Source of the DNA: Pseudomonadota bacterium
GTDB lineage: Bacteria; Pseudomonadota; Gammaproteobacteria; Burkholderiales; Burkholderiaceae_C
Direction of reading: 5' to 3'
DNA length: 64,000 bases
NCBI GenBank assembly: GCA_021819435.1
Contig: JAKARB010000004.1
Location: 124,001-188,000, forward strand
Numbering within the stretch: position 1 is the first letter of the stretch; every line of letters begins with the position of its first letter. Below are positions 9,404 to 17,980 of the stretch, in pieces. Position numbers and translations under genes: made by a program. Under the pieces are notes generated by a model. The model was given only the letters and a program-made list of their open reading frames with translations. It had not been told where the DNA came from and made no database searches.

Positions 9404-9949
9404 ATGAACGCTTCCACGCTCGCCCGCCGCACTCAGCGCATCCGCACCCTGGCCCTGTCCGCCGGACTGATGATTGGCATCGCCGCTGCAGCCATCGGGC
9501 CCCAGCTAGTCCACGCCTCCACCTCGGTGAAGGCGTCGAAATCCGTCCTCAAGCGCGCGGCCCAGCCGGTTGAACAACCCCTCCAGCTTGCTGCCGCCAC
9601 CCCCGAGCAGCTCGCCGCCCAGGAGCGCGTGCTGCTAGGCACCTACAACTGCGAGTTCGGCCAGCACATCGTCGTGCAGCGCAACGAGGAGAACCCAGGC
9701 TACGTCGACCTCACCCTGGGCAAGCAAAAGTGGCTGATGAAGCCCGTGCTGTCGGCCACCGGCGCCACGCGCCTCGAAGACGTGCGTGGCCAGGCCCTGC
9801 TGGTGCAGATCCTGACCAAATCCATGGTGCTCGACACCAAGACCGGTAAGCGCCTGGTCGACGCCTGCGTGCACGAAGTGCAGCGCAAGGCCGAGGCCGA
9901 CCTGGCCGCCCAACCGGTGCGCGCGTCGCTCTTCGACGCCCCGCGCTGA
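9404..9949 (+). CDS. Small secreted protein, possibly MliC-like
   Basis: 181-aa exported protein. A basic N-terminus (MNASTLARRTQRIR) precedes a hydrophobic stretch at about 15-36 that ends in VHAS, a good signal peptide cut after HA. The mature part begins with a low-complexity linker (about 37-70), then YNCEFGQHIVVQRN, LTLGKQKWLMKPVLSATGATRLEDV and VDACVHEV. A YxC...GQ start, short beta strands, an SATGA-like motif and a late cysteine recall the MliC/PliC lysozyme-inhibitor fold, but the match is weak and no lipobox is present. It lies between prpF and acnB with no evident functional link. The start was chosen because it gives an intact signal peptide. Confidence 0.6.
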   Translation: MNASTLARRTQRIRTLALSAGLMIGIAAAAIGPQLVHASTSVKASKSVLKRAAQPVEQPLQLAAATPEQLAAQERVLLGTYNCEFGQHIVVQRNEENPGYVDLTLGKQKWLMKPVLSATGATRLEDVRGQALLVQILTKSMVLDTKTGKRLVDACVHEVQRKAEADLAAQPVRASLFDAPR

Positions 9950-9967
9950 AAAATCCCCCTCATCCGT

Positions 9968-10011
9968 CGCGTGAAGTCCATTGATTTCACGCGCGCGTGG
10001 TGACATTCACC
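9968..10011. promoter_or_regulatory. Paired inverted repeats upstream of acnB
   Basis: CGCGTGAA (9968-9975) pairs perfectly with TTCACGCG (9986-9993) around GTCCATTGAT. A second dyad, GGTGA-cat-TCACC, is at 9999-10011. No T run follows, so this is not a standard terminator for the upstream gene. The shared AAGT..CATTGAT text with the palindrome at 728-743 suggests a related operator. Confidence 0.45.
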
Positions 10012-10034
10012 GCGGTGTGGGCGAAAATAGCAGG

Positions 10035-10049
10035 CTGCACGGAAATTGC
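10035..10049 (+). promoter_or_regulatory. Weak sigma-54-like element upstream of acnB
   Basis: CTGCACGGAAATTGC fits TGGCACG-N4-TTGC with correct spacing and a perfect TTGC, but the -24 GG reads TG. It lies about 150 bp before the acnB start and just downstream of the inverted repeats at 9968-10011. The imperfect GG makes it a tentative call. Confidence 0.3.
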
Positions 10050-10196
10050 ATTTCCATGTGGCTGGAACGCTTGATTCGCCCCACCGCGGTGATTTTTTGT
10101 GCGCCGTCCATGTGCCTGCATGTGCTTTCCATGTCGCTTCCCATGCGCCCTTTGCGTGCCTGACACGTTTTTTGCCCCTCAAACCAGGTGAACACC

Positions 10197-12791
10197 ATGT
10201 TGCAAGCCTATCGCCAACACGTTGCCGAACGCGCCGCCCTTGGCATCCCCCCTCTGGCTCTGTCCGCGCCCCAAGTCGCCGACCTGATCGAGCTGATCAA
10301 GAACCCGCCCGCTGGCGAAGATGCCTTCCTGCTGGACCTGCTCACCCACCGCGTGCCCCCCGGCGTGGACGACGCCGCCAAGGTCAAGGCTTCCTTCCTG
10401 TCGGCCGTGGCGCACGGTGACATCGCCGTCAAGCTGATCTCCAAGGCCAAGGCCACCGAACTGCTGGGCACCATGGTGGGCGGCTACAACGTCAAGCCCC
10501 TGATCGACCTGCTGTCCGACGCCGAAGTCGGCGCTGTGGCCGCAGAAGCGCTCAAGAAGACCCTGCTGATGTTCGACGCCTTCCACGACGTCGCCGAGCT
10601 GGTCAAGTCGGGCAACGCCAACGCCAAGGCCGTGATGCAGTCGTGGGCCGACGCCGAGTGGTTCACCAGCCGCCCCGAAGTCGCCAAGAAGATCACCGTG
10701 ACCGTGTTCAAGGTGCCTGGCGAGACCAACACCGACGACCTGTCGCCCGCTCCCGATGCATGGAGCCGTCCTGACATCCCGATGCACTATCTGGCGATGC
10801 TCAAGAACACCCGTCCTGACGCGGCCTTCAAGCCCGAGGAAGACGGCAAGCGCGGCCCGATCCAGTTCATCGAAGACCTGAAGAAGAAGGGCAACCTGGT
10901 GGCTTACGTCGGCGACGTGGTCGGCACCGGTTCCTCGCGCAAGTCGGCCACCAACAGCGTGATCTGGGCCACTGGCGAAGACATCCCCTTCGTGCCCAAC
11001 AAGCGCTTCGGCGGCGTCACGCTCGGCGGCAAGATCGCCCCCATCTTCTTCAACACGCAGGAAGACTCTGGCTCGCTGCCCATCGAAGTGGACGTGTCCG
11101 CCTTCGAAATGGGTGACGTGATCGACATCTTCCCGTACGACGGCAAGATCGAGAAGGGCGGCAAGGTTGTCACCGAGTTCGCCCTGAAGTCGCAAGTGCT
11201 GCTCGACGAAGTGCGCGCTGGCGGCCGCATCAACCTGATCATCGGCCGCTCGCTGACCGGCAAGGCCCGTGAGTTCCTCGGCCTGCCCGCTTCCACCCTG
11301 TTCCGCCTGCCCCAGGCACCGAAGGACAGCGGCAAGGGCTTCACCCTGGCCCAGAAGATGGTCGGCCGCGCCTGCGGTCTGCCCGAAGGCCAAGGCGTGC
11401 GTCCCGGCACCTACTGCGAACCCAAGATGACCACCGTCGGTTCGCAAGACACCACCGGTCCGATGACCCGCGACGAGCTGAAGGACCTGGCCTGCCTGGG
11501 CTTCAGCGCTGACCTCGTCATGCAATCGTTCTGCCACACGGCCGCTTACCCCAAGCCCGTGGACGTGAAGATGCACCGCGAGCTGCCCGCCTTCATCAGC
11601 AACCGCGGCGGCGTGGCCCTGCGTCCGGGCGACGGCGTGATCCACTCGTGGCTGAACCGCCTGCTGCTGCCCGACACCGTCGGCACCGGTGGCGACTCGC
11701 ACACCCGCTTCCCCATCGGCATCTCCTTCCCCGCTGGTTCGGGCCTGGTCGCCTTCGGCGCCGCCACCGGCGTGATGCCGCTGGACATGCCTGAGTCGGT
11801 GCTGGTGCGCTTCAAGGGCAAGATGCAGCCCGGCGTCACCCTGCGTGACCTGGTGCATGCCATCCCCCTGTACGCCATCAAGGCTGGTCTGCTGACCGTG
11901 GCCAAGGCCGGCAAGAAGAACATCTTCTCGGGCCGCATCCTCGAAATCGAAGGCCTGCCTGACCTGAAGGTCGAGCAAGCGTTCGAGCTGTCCGACGCTT
12001 CGGCTGAACGTTCGGCCGCTGGTTGCACCATCAAGCTGAACAAGGAACCGGTTGCCGAGTACCTGAAGTCGAACATCGTTCTGATGAAGAACATGATCGC
12101 CGACGGTTACGCCGACGCCCGCACCCTGCAGCGCCGCATCGACGCCCAGGAAGCCTGGTTGGCCAACCCGCAACTGCTGGAGGCCGACAAGGACGCCGAG
12201 TACGCCGCCGTCATCGAGATCGACCTGGCCGACATCAAAGAGCCGATCGTCTGCTGCCCGAACGACCCGGACGACGCCAAGTTCCTGTCCGAAGTGGCCG
12301 GCACCAAGATCGACGAAGCCTTCATCGGTTCGTGCATGACCAACATCGGTCACTTCCGTGCCGCCGGCAAGCTGCTGGAAGGCAAGAAGGACATCCCGGT
12401 GCGCCTGTGGGTGGCTCCGCCGACCAAGATGGACGCCGCCGAGCTGACCAAGGAAGGCTTCTACAACACCTTCGGCCAAGCCGGTGCCCGCACCGAAATG
12501 CCTGGCTGCTCGCTGTGCATGGGCAACCAGGCTCAGATCAAGGAAGGCTCGACCTGCATCTCCACCTCGACCCGCAACTTCCCGAACCGCCTGGGCAAGA
12601 ACACCAACGTGTTCCTGGGCTCGGCCGAGCTGACCGCCGTGGCCTCGAAGCTGGGCAAGCTGCCGACCCCGGCCGAGTACATGGCTGAAATCGGTGTGGT
12701 GGCCAAGGACGCAGACAACGTCTACAAGTACATGAACTTCAACCAGATCGAAGAGTACGTGGAGACCGCCAAGGGCGTGACGGCAGCCTGA
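10197..12791 (+). CDS. acnB: Bifunctional aconitate hydratase 2 / 2-methylisocitrate dehydratase AcnB
   Basis: Cytoplasmic [4Fe-4S] aconitase of 864 aa, matching the usual AcnB length (about 865). AcnB has an N-terminal HEAT-like domain, seen here as [38 protein letters not shown], and its swivel domain precedes the catalytic core: the [26 protein letters not shown] and [17 protein letters not shown] motifs occur before the cluster-binding part ([27 protein letters not shown]). It serves the TCA cycle and can hydrate cis-2-methylaconitate, so it can complete the methylcitrate cycle encoded upstream. The ATG at 10197 has AGGTGA six bases upstream; a GTG at 10188 lies within that ribosome-binding site. 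Confidence 0.96.
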   Translation: MLQAYRQHVAERAALGIPPLALSAPQVADLIELIKNPPAGEDAFLLDLLTHRVPPGVDDAAKVKASFLSAVAHGDIAVKLISKAKATELLGTMVGGYNVKPLIDLLSDAEVGAVAAEALKKTLLMFDAFHDVAELVKSGNANAKAVMQSWADAEWFTSRPEVAKKITVTVFKVPGETNTDDLSPAPDAWSRPDIPMHYLAMLKNTRPDAAFKPEEDGKRGPIQFIEDLKKKGNLVAYVGDVVGTGSSRKSATNSVIWATGEDIPFVPNKRFGGVTLGGKIAPIFFNTQEDSGSLPIEVDVSAFEMGDVIDIFPYDGKIEKGGKVVTEFALKSQVLLDEVRAGGRINLIIGRSLTGKAREFLGLPASTLFRLPQAPKDSGKGFTLAQKMVGRACGLPEGQGVRPGTYCEPKMTTVGSQDTTGPMTRDELKDLACLGFSADLVMQSFCHTAAYPKPVDVKMHRELPAFISNRGGVALRPGDGVIHSWLNRLLLPDTVGTGGDSHTRFPIGISFPAGSGLVAFGAATGVMPLDMPESVLVRFKGKMQPGVTLRDLVHAIPLYAIKAGLLTVAKAGKKNIFSGRILEIEGLPDLKVEQAFELSDASAERSAAGCTIKLNKEPVAEYLKSNIVLMKNMIADGYADARTLQRRIDAQEAWLANPQLLEADKDAEYAAVIEIDLADIKEPIVCCPNDPDDAKFLSEVAGTKIDEAFIGSCMTNIGHFRAAGKLLEGKKDIPVRLWVAPPTKMDAAELTKEGFYNTFGQAGARTEMPGCSLCMGNQAQIKEGSTCISTSTRNFPNRLGKNTNVFLGSAELTAVASKLGKLPTPAEYMAEIGVVAKDADNVYKYMNFNQIEEYVETAKGVTAA

Positions 12792-12841
12792 GTTCGCTCA
12801 TTGCCTCCGGCCTGACCTTGCGAAAGGTTGGGCCCCTTGCG

Positions 12842-12872
12842 AAACCCGCCCGGGCAACCTGGCGGGTTTTTT
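12842..12872 (+). terminator. Intrinsic terminator after acnB
   Basis: A 9-bp stem AAACCCGCC (12842-12850) / GGCGGGTTT (12861-12869) with a 10-nt loop runs into six Ts. It also sits just before the convergent cysteine-cluster gene. Confidence 0.85.
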
Positions 12873-12892
12873 CTTGGGGCTGCTTGCGCAGC

Positions 12893-13216
12893 TCAAACTG
12901 GCAAGCCGTGCAGCGCCCGCGCCTTGCGGCACTTCTCATCGCCCATCTGCAGTTCCTTGCAGGTTGACGAGCGCAGGGGGTGGATGGTGCAGCTCACGCG
13001 CTGCCCGATCTCGCCGGCCAGCGCCACACAACGCGGCGGCTTGACCCCGGTGCCCACCATGCAGCGCAGCGTCGGGGTCACCTTCTCGGTCAGGGCGGCG
13101 GGCACGGTGCCGCCCGGGCCATCGTCGGCCTCGGCCCAGTAGAAAGACACACGGTAGGTGGCGCAGCAGGCGCCACAGTCCTGGCAGTCCCAGTCAGGTG
13201 TCGGCATCGGATCCAT
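12893..13216 (-). CDS. YkgJ-family cysteine cluster protein
   Basis: 107-aa soluble protein of the zinc/iron-chelating domain family (PF03692). The first cluster is CQDCGACC near the N-terminus; later cysteines occur in [31 protein letters not shown] and DEKCRKA, the spacing expected of this family. The function is not established; metal binding is inferred from the cysteines. The ATG at 13216 is preceded by GAGAGG seven bases away; an upstream ATG at 13234 would place that ribosome-binding site inside the gene. Convergent with acnB across the shared terminator. Confidence 0.85.
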   Translation of the reverse strand: MDPMPTPDWDCQDCGACCATYRVSFYWAEADDGPGGTVPAALTEKVTPTLRCMVGTGVKPPRCVALAGEIGQRVSCTIHPLRSSTCKELQMGDEKCRKARALHGLPV

Positions 13217-13311
13217 GGATGGTCCTCTCGGCATGCTTCAGCTTTGCCTGGCTTGATCGCGAGTTGGGCGACGCGGTACAACCGCGCAGGACCAACTCGT
13301 CACAGCGCGCC

Positions 13312-13914
13312 TCAGAAGCCGCCGCGCTCCAGCCACGCTTCCAGCATCTCGAAACGGTCGAAGCCCCAGAAGGGCTCGCCATCGACGATGACGAAGGGGC
13401 TGCCGAACACGCCACGGGCCTCGGCGGCGCCGACCTCGTGCTTGAGCTGATCCTTCACGGCGGGGTCGGCCATGCCCTCGGCGATGGCCTCGGCATCGAG
13501 CCCTTCGGCTTTGGCCACCGCGCACACCACATCGGCCTCGCCGATGTTCTGCCCCTCGACGTAATAGGCGCGGTAGAGCGCCAGCGTCAGCTTCTTGGCG
13601 GCCTGCTCGTCGCTGCGGGACACGAACAGCACCGCACGCGCCGGGTTGTGCGAAGCGATCGGGAACACCGAAGGCGTCTTGAACGGGATGCCAGTGAGGC
13701 GGGAGATGCGGTCCCAGTCGCGCTTGACGTAGTCGCGCTTGAGCGGCACCTGCGTCAGCGGCAGCACGCCCGTGCTCTTGAAGATGACGCCCAGCAGCAG
13801 CGGGTGCCAATCGACCGTGCGGCCGTGGCGCTGGGCCAGGGCCTCGATGCGCTCGGCCGCGAAATAGCCATAGGGCGAAGAGAACTCGAAGTAGAAATCG
13901 ATGGCGGCGGGCAT
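13312..13914 (-). CDS. 2-hydroxychromene-2-carboxylate isomerase-like (DsbA/kappa-GST fold)
   Basis: 200-aa protein starting MPAAIDFYFEFSSPYGYFAAERIEAL, the thioredoxin-fold start of HCCA isomerases, where the first serine of SSPYG is the catalytic glutathione-activating residue. The C-terminus has FGSPFVIVDGEPFWGFDRFEML, also typical. In naphthalene degraders this enzyme isomerises 2-hydroxychromene-2-carboxylate using glutathione, but no aromatic-degradation genes are nearby, so the substrate here is unknown and a general glutathione-dependent role is as likely. It is divergent from a TetR-type regulator that could control it. The start was chosen because the conserved fold begins there. 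Confidence 0.85.
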   Translation of the reverse strand: MPAAIDFYFEFSSPYGYFAAERIEALAQRHGRTVDWHPLLLGVIFKSTGVLPLTQVPLKRDYVKRDWDRISRLTGIPFKTPSVFPIASHNPARAVLFVSRSDEQAAKKLTLALYRAYYVEGQNIGEADVVCAVAKAEGLDAEAIAEGMADPAVKDQLKHEVGAAEARGVFGSPFVIVDGEPFWGFDRFEMLEAWLERGGF

Positions 13915-14114
13915 GGGCTGGGGCTCGATGCGGACATGGGAAATGGGGTTTTCAAGCCTAGCACGAAGACCCTTGATCGCCTCTTGGTGTCTTGTTCTCG
14001 CCCCCGGGACGCACAGCATGCCTGACTGTCCGCTGAAACCCCACACAACACCCTATTCCTGCGCGACGGACGCTGCGCGATATTGGGGCCGCCACAGATT
14101 CCGATTGGCCGGCT

Positions 14115-14124
14115 CCTTGCAAGG
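14115..14124. promoter_or_regulatory. Palindrome CCTTGCAAGG, candidate TetR operator
   Basis: A perfect 10-bp palindrome 18 bp upstream of the TetR-family start, flanked by imperfectly mirrored GGCCGGC and CTGGCC. The position suits autoregulation of the regulator and control of the divergent isomerase. It is short and unsupported by further copies. Confidence 0.3.
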
Positions 14125-14142
14125 CTGGCCCCGAAACACGAG

Positions 14143-14814
14143 ATGAAACACCAGGCTGAGATCGCCACGCCCGCCCGCGTTTATCGCGGCGCCACCGCCG
14201 AAGCACGCCGAGAACAGCGCCGCACCAAGCTGATCGAAGCCGCGCTGGATTGTTTCGCCTCACGCGGGGTGGTCCACACCACCATGCGCGACATCTGCTC
14301 TCAAGCGCGCCTGACCGATCGCTACTTCTACGAGTCTTTCCGCAACACCAAAGACGCCTACGAGGCCGTCTACGCCTGGCAAAAAGGGTTGCTCGTGGCG
14401 CACGTTGCCGACGCGATGAACGCCGCCCCCACCACCTTGATGGGCCAAGCCGAAGCCGGCCTCACTGCCTTCTACGCATTCTTGAGGGAAGACGCTCGGC
14501 GCGCCCACGTGCTGCTCATCGACGGGTTCACCGGTGCGGCCTCACCCAACGCCGAGGGCGCCCAGGAAGCCCTGGCGCAGTACATCCCGCTGATCAAGGC
14601 AACCGCGCAGCGGCTCTACCCCCGCATGAAGCGAGGTTTCGACATCGACATGATGGGCCGAGGCCTGCTGGGCATGGCCGTGCAAGTCGGCATCGCGTGG
14701 TCGCGCGGCGGCTACGCCCAGCCGCTCGAAGAGGTTGTGTCTTACAACCTCTGTGCCTGGGACGGGCTGAATCGGTGGGTGGAAGAGATGGTGGGGATGG
14801 CCAAGGCGGCTTGA
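14143..14814 (+). CDS. TetR/AcrR-family transcriptional regulator
   Basis: 223-aa one-component regulator. The N-terminal helix-turn-helix is clear: RREQRRTKLIEAALDCFASRGVVHTTMRDIC followed by TDRYFYESFRNTKDAYEAVY, the standard TetR recognition-helix motif. The remaining ~150 residues form a ligand-binding helical domain with no recognisable ligand signature. It is divergent from the HCCA-isomerase-like gene, its most likely target besides itself. The start at 14143 follows a palindrome at 14115-14124; ribosome-binding sequence is weak. Confidence 0.88.
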   Translation: MKHQAEIATPARVYRGATAEARREQRRTKLIEAALDCFASRGVVHTTMRDICSQARLTDRYFYESFRNTKDAYEAVYAWQKGLLVAHVADAMNAAPTTLMGQAEAGLTAFYAFLREDARRAHVLLIDGFTGAASPNAEGAQEALAQYIPLIKATAQRLYPRMKRGFDIDMMGRGLLGMAVQVGIAWSRGGYAQPLEEVVSYNLCAWDGLNRWVEEMVGMAKAA

Positions 14815-14904
14815 GGACCCCTCAGGCAGCTAGACCGCAAGGCAGCAGGATAATCGCCGTTTTATGGCTTTCGCAGGTCGGGTGCGCCCGCCTGCCCGCT
14901 GTGC

Positions 14905-17301
14905 ATGCCTGATTCGGCCCCTCTGTCAGCCTCTTCGTCCAGCCATCTTCGCGGGGCCCACGCCCGCTCAGGCCGTGCTCCTCAGAGCGGCGCCATCCTC
15001 ACGGCCGCGCTCGTGGCCCTGGCCGCTGGCGCCATCGCGGCGCTGGCCTTGCTGGTGACGGCGGTGGTGCTTTACCCGCAGTTGCCCGACACCAGCGGCC
15101 TGGCGCATTACCAGCCCAAACAGCCCTTGCGCGTCTACACCGCCGACGGGGTCGAGATCGGCGGCTTCGGCAGCGAGAAGCGGCAATTCGTGCCCTTCGA
15201 GCAGATCCCCAAGCTGATGCGCGACAGCCTGCTCGCCGTGGAAGACAGCCGCTTCTACGATCACCACGGCATCGACCCCATCGGGGTGCTGCGCGCTGTG
15301 GTGGCGAACCTGACAGGCGGGCGCACGCAAGGCGCGTCCACCATCACCCAGCAGGTGGCGCGCACCTTTTTCCTCACGCGTGAGAAAACGCTCACGCGCA
15401 AGATCAAGGAGGCGATGCTGTCGCTGAAGATCGAGCACGAGTTGAGCAAGGACCAGATCCTCACGCTCTACATGAACCAGATCTACCTGGGCGCGCGCTC
15501 ATATGGCTTCGCCGAGGCCGCGCAGACCTACTATGGCAAGCCCTTGAGCGCCCTCACCCCGGCCGAGTGCGCCATGCTCGCGGGCCTGCCGCAAAACCCC
15601 GCGAACGCCAACCCGATCAAGAACCCGGCGCGAGCCCGCGCGCGCCAACTGGTAGCGCTGTCACGCATGCACACCGAGGGCGTGATCACCGACGCGCAAT
15701 ACGAGGCCGCCAAGGCCGAGAAGCCCTCGCTGCGCGCCCCCGGCGAGGCCGAGGTTCACGCCGAGTACGTGGCCGAGATGGCGCGAGCCCAGGTCTACGC
15801 GCAATACGGCGAGCAGGCCTACACCAGCGGCATGAAGGTGGTGACGACGTTGCGCGCCGCCGAGCAGCAGGCCGCGTGGAAGGCCCTGCGCAAGACCCTC
15901 ATCGACCGCGAGCTGAGCCTGGCCTGGCGCGGCCCCGAAGGCCATGAAGACCTGGACCGCGACCTGGCGGACGCCGACCCCGCTGTCTCGCAGGTGCTGA
16001 ACGACTACAACGACGACGAGATGCTGCAGGTGGCCGTGGTCACGCAGGCCTCGCCGAAGCAGGTGACGGTGGTGCTGGCCAGCGGCGAGGTGATCCCCGT
16101 GAGCGGCAAGGGCCTGCGCCAGGCGCAAGCTGGCCTTGCCGCCAAGGCGGGTGAGACGCTCAAGCTGCGCCGGGGCTCGGTGGTGCGCGTGGTGCAGCAA
16201 GGCAGTACGTGGGTCATCACGCAATGGCCCGAGGCCGAAGGCGCCCTGGTGGCGCTCGACCCTCGCGATGGCGAGGTGCATGCCCTGGTCGGCGGCTTCG
16301 ACTTCCAGCGCAGCCAGTTCAACCACGTCACCCAAGGGTGGCGCCAACCGGGCTCAAGCTACAAGCCCTTCCTGTACGCGGCCGCGCTCGAAAACGGCGT
16401 GATGCCCGAGACCGTTGTCAACGACGCGCCGCTCACCGTGGGCGACTGGAGCCCCTCGAACGCCGACGGCCAGTTCGAAGGGCCCATGCCGCTGCACACC
16501 GCGCTGGCGAAGTCGAAGAACATGGTGAGCATCCGCCTGGTGCAACTGATGGGGCCGCAGGCCGCTCGCGCCTGGACGGGGCGCTATGGCTTCGAGGTCG
16601 ACAAGCAGCCCGACAACCTGACGCTGGCGCTCGGCGCCGGTTCGACCACGCCGCTGCAACTGGCCAGCGCCTACGCGGTCATCGCCAATGGCGGCTTGAA
16701 GATCAGCCCGCTCGTGATCAGCAAGATCACCGATGGCGCGGGCAAGGTGGTGTTCGAGGCGAGCCCCAAGGTGCCCGACGAAAGCGACCGCGTGATCCCT
16801 GCCCGCAACGCCTTCATCACCGGCACGCTGCTCAACGAGGTGGCGCGCTCGGGCACGGCGGCCAAGGCACAGGCCCAATTGCGACGCCCCGATCTGTACG
16901 GCAAGACGGGCACCACCAACGATGTGTACGACGCCTGGTTCGCGGGCTTCCAGCCGCACCGCGTGGCGGTGGTCTGGCTGGGCTATGACACGCCGCGCAG
17001 CCTGGGCACGCACGCCTCGGGTTCGTCGCTGGCCTTGCCCGCTTGGATTCAGTACATGGGCACGGCCCTGGCCAAGGAGCCCGTGGCTGAGATGCCCGTG
17101 CCCGAGGGCGTGGTGCGCACCGAGTCAGGCTGGCGCTACAGCGAATGGGCAAATGGTGGCTTCCTTCAGGAGCTGGGCGTGGACGACGCGCCCATTGACC
17201 CGAGCCTGATCCCGAAGCCACCCGAACCCGGTGAGCCGGGTGAAGCGCCGAGCACGGAAGACAAGCTCAAGGGCTTCCTGGAGCGCTTGTTCGGACGTTG
17301 A
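14905..17301 (+). CDS. mrcA: Penicillin-binding protein 1A (bifunctional transglycosylase/transpeptidase)
   Basis: 798-aa class A PBP that polymerises and cross-links peptidoglycan in the periplasm. It has a short cytoplasmic segment, one transmembrane helix (about 31-53) and a GT51 domain with EDSRFYDHHGID, GASTITQQVARTFFL and MNQIYLGARSYG. An OB-like region follows, then the transpeptidase with SSYK (Ser484 as nucleophile), SKN at about 535 and KTGTT near 670. The tail is Pro/Glu-rich. The domain order and 798-aa length fit PBP1a better than PBP1b. It stands alone on this strand, convergent with the metallopeptidase gene. Confidence 0.93.
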   Translation: MPDSAPLSASSSSHLRGAHARSGRAPQSGAILTAALVALAAGAIAALALLVTAVVLYPQLPDTSGLAHYQPKQPLRVYTADGVEIGGFGSEKRQFVPFEQIPKLMRDSLLAVEDSRFYDHHGIDPIGVLRAVVANLTGGRTQGASTITQQVARTFFLTREKTLTRKIKEAMLSLKIEHELSKDQILTLYMNQIYLGARSYGFAEAAQTYYGKPLSALTPAECAMLAGLPQNPANANPIKNPARARARQLVALSRMHTEGVITDAQYEAAKAEKPSLRAPGEAEVHAEYVAEMARAQVYAQYGEQAYTSGMKVVTTLRAAEQQAAWKALRKTLIDRELSLAWRGPEGHEDLDRDLADADPAVSQVLNDYNDDEMLQVAVVTQASPKQVTVVLASGEVIPVSGKGLRQAQAGLAAKAGETLKLRRGSVVRVVQQGSTWVITQWPEAEGALVALDPRDGEVHALVGGFDFQRSQFNHVTQGWRQPGSSYKPFLYAAALENGVMPETVVNDAPLTVGDWSPSNADGQFEGPMPLHTALAKSKNMVSIRLVQLMGPQAARAWTGRYGFEVDKQPDNLTLALGAGSTTPLQLASAYAVIANGGLKISPLVISKITDGAGKVVFEASPKVPDESDRVIPARNAFITGTLLNEVARSGTAAKAQAQLRRPDLYGKTGTTNDVYDAWFAGFQPHRVAVVWLGYDTPRSLGTHASGSSLALPAWIQYMGTALAKEPVAEMPVPEGVVRTESGWRYSEWANGGFLQELGVDDAPIDPSLIPKPPEPGEPGEAPSTEDKLKGFLERLFGR

Positions 17302-17338
17302 CCTGAGTCGTCGCTTGGTGCGGCGCCTGATCTGCCTG

Positions 17339-17980
17339 TCAGGCGTCCGGCTCGGCAGACCGCTCGGTATCCACGTCCGTCCACAGGCCCAGGCTGCGGG
17401 CCGTGAGCCACAGCCGGCAGTCCAGCTCGAAGCGGTGGTAGGCCGGCTCCATGTGCGTGCACAGAGCGTAGAAGGCCTTGTCGTGCTCGCGCTCCTTGAG
17501 GTGAGCGAGTTCGTGCACGACGATCATGCGCAGGAACTCGGCCGGCGCCTCGCGGAACACAGTGGCCACGCGGATCTCGCGCTTGGCCTTGAGCTGCCCG
17601 CCTTGCACGCGCGAGATGCGCGTGTGCGTGCCCAGGGCGTGCTGGATGACCTTGATCTTGCTGTCGTAGGCGACCTTGCTGATGGGATCGGCTCCACGCA
17701 TGAAGGCCTGCTTGAGCTCCTGCACGTGGTCGTACAGGGCTTTGTCGGTGCGCACATCGTGCGCATGCGGGTAGCGCTCGCGCAACAAGGCGCCCAGGCG
17801 CCCCGTGTCGATCAGTTGCTGAACCTGTTGCAGCACCTGAGGCCCGTAGCCACCCAGGTAGCGCAGCGCGTGTTGGCTGGCGGCGCCTGGGTTGATCGGG
17901 ATGTCTTGCTGCGTGGTGCGCGCCTGGCGCGGCGCAGACGCATGCTGAGGCCCGGTTTCAGGGCGCGATCTGCTCGGCAT
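17339..17980 (-). CDS. YgjP-like (DUF45/WLM) metallopeptidase
   Basis: 213-aa predicted zinc peptidase. The motif VVHELAHLKEREHDKAFYALCTHMEP gives the HExxH zinc site plus the downstream His typical of YgjP/SprT-like proteins, and the preceding KIKVIQHALGTHTRISRV...REIRVAT fits the family. No signal peptide is visible, so it is probably cytoplasmic. It overlaps the end of sbcB by 23 nt, so it is probably co-translated as the third gene of KASIII-sbcB-peptidase. Its physiological substrate is unknown; a DNA-repair link is tempting from sbcB but unproved. Confidence 0.8.
   Translation of the reverse strand: MPSRSRPETGPQHASAPRQARTTQQDIPINPGAASQHALRYLGGYGPQVLQQVQQLIDTGRLGALLRERYPHAHDVRTDKALYDHVQELKQAFMRGADPISKVAYDSKIKVIQHALGTHTRISRVQGGQLKAKREIRVATVFREAPAEFLRMIVVHELAHLKEREHDKAFYALCTHMEPAYHRFELDCRLWLTARSLGLWTDVDTERSAEPDA

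Noticed and set aside
9968-9993. Hairpin after the secreted-protein gene read as a terminator
   Set aside because: No T run follows the stem; an operator role fits better.
10179-12479. A 766-codon minus-strand frame opposite acnB, and similar frames opposite acnA, the hybrid kinase and ubiB
   Set aside because: Same codon-bias artefact; compositions are low-complexity and every one lies over a confidently identified gene.
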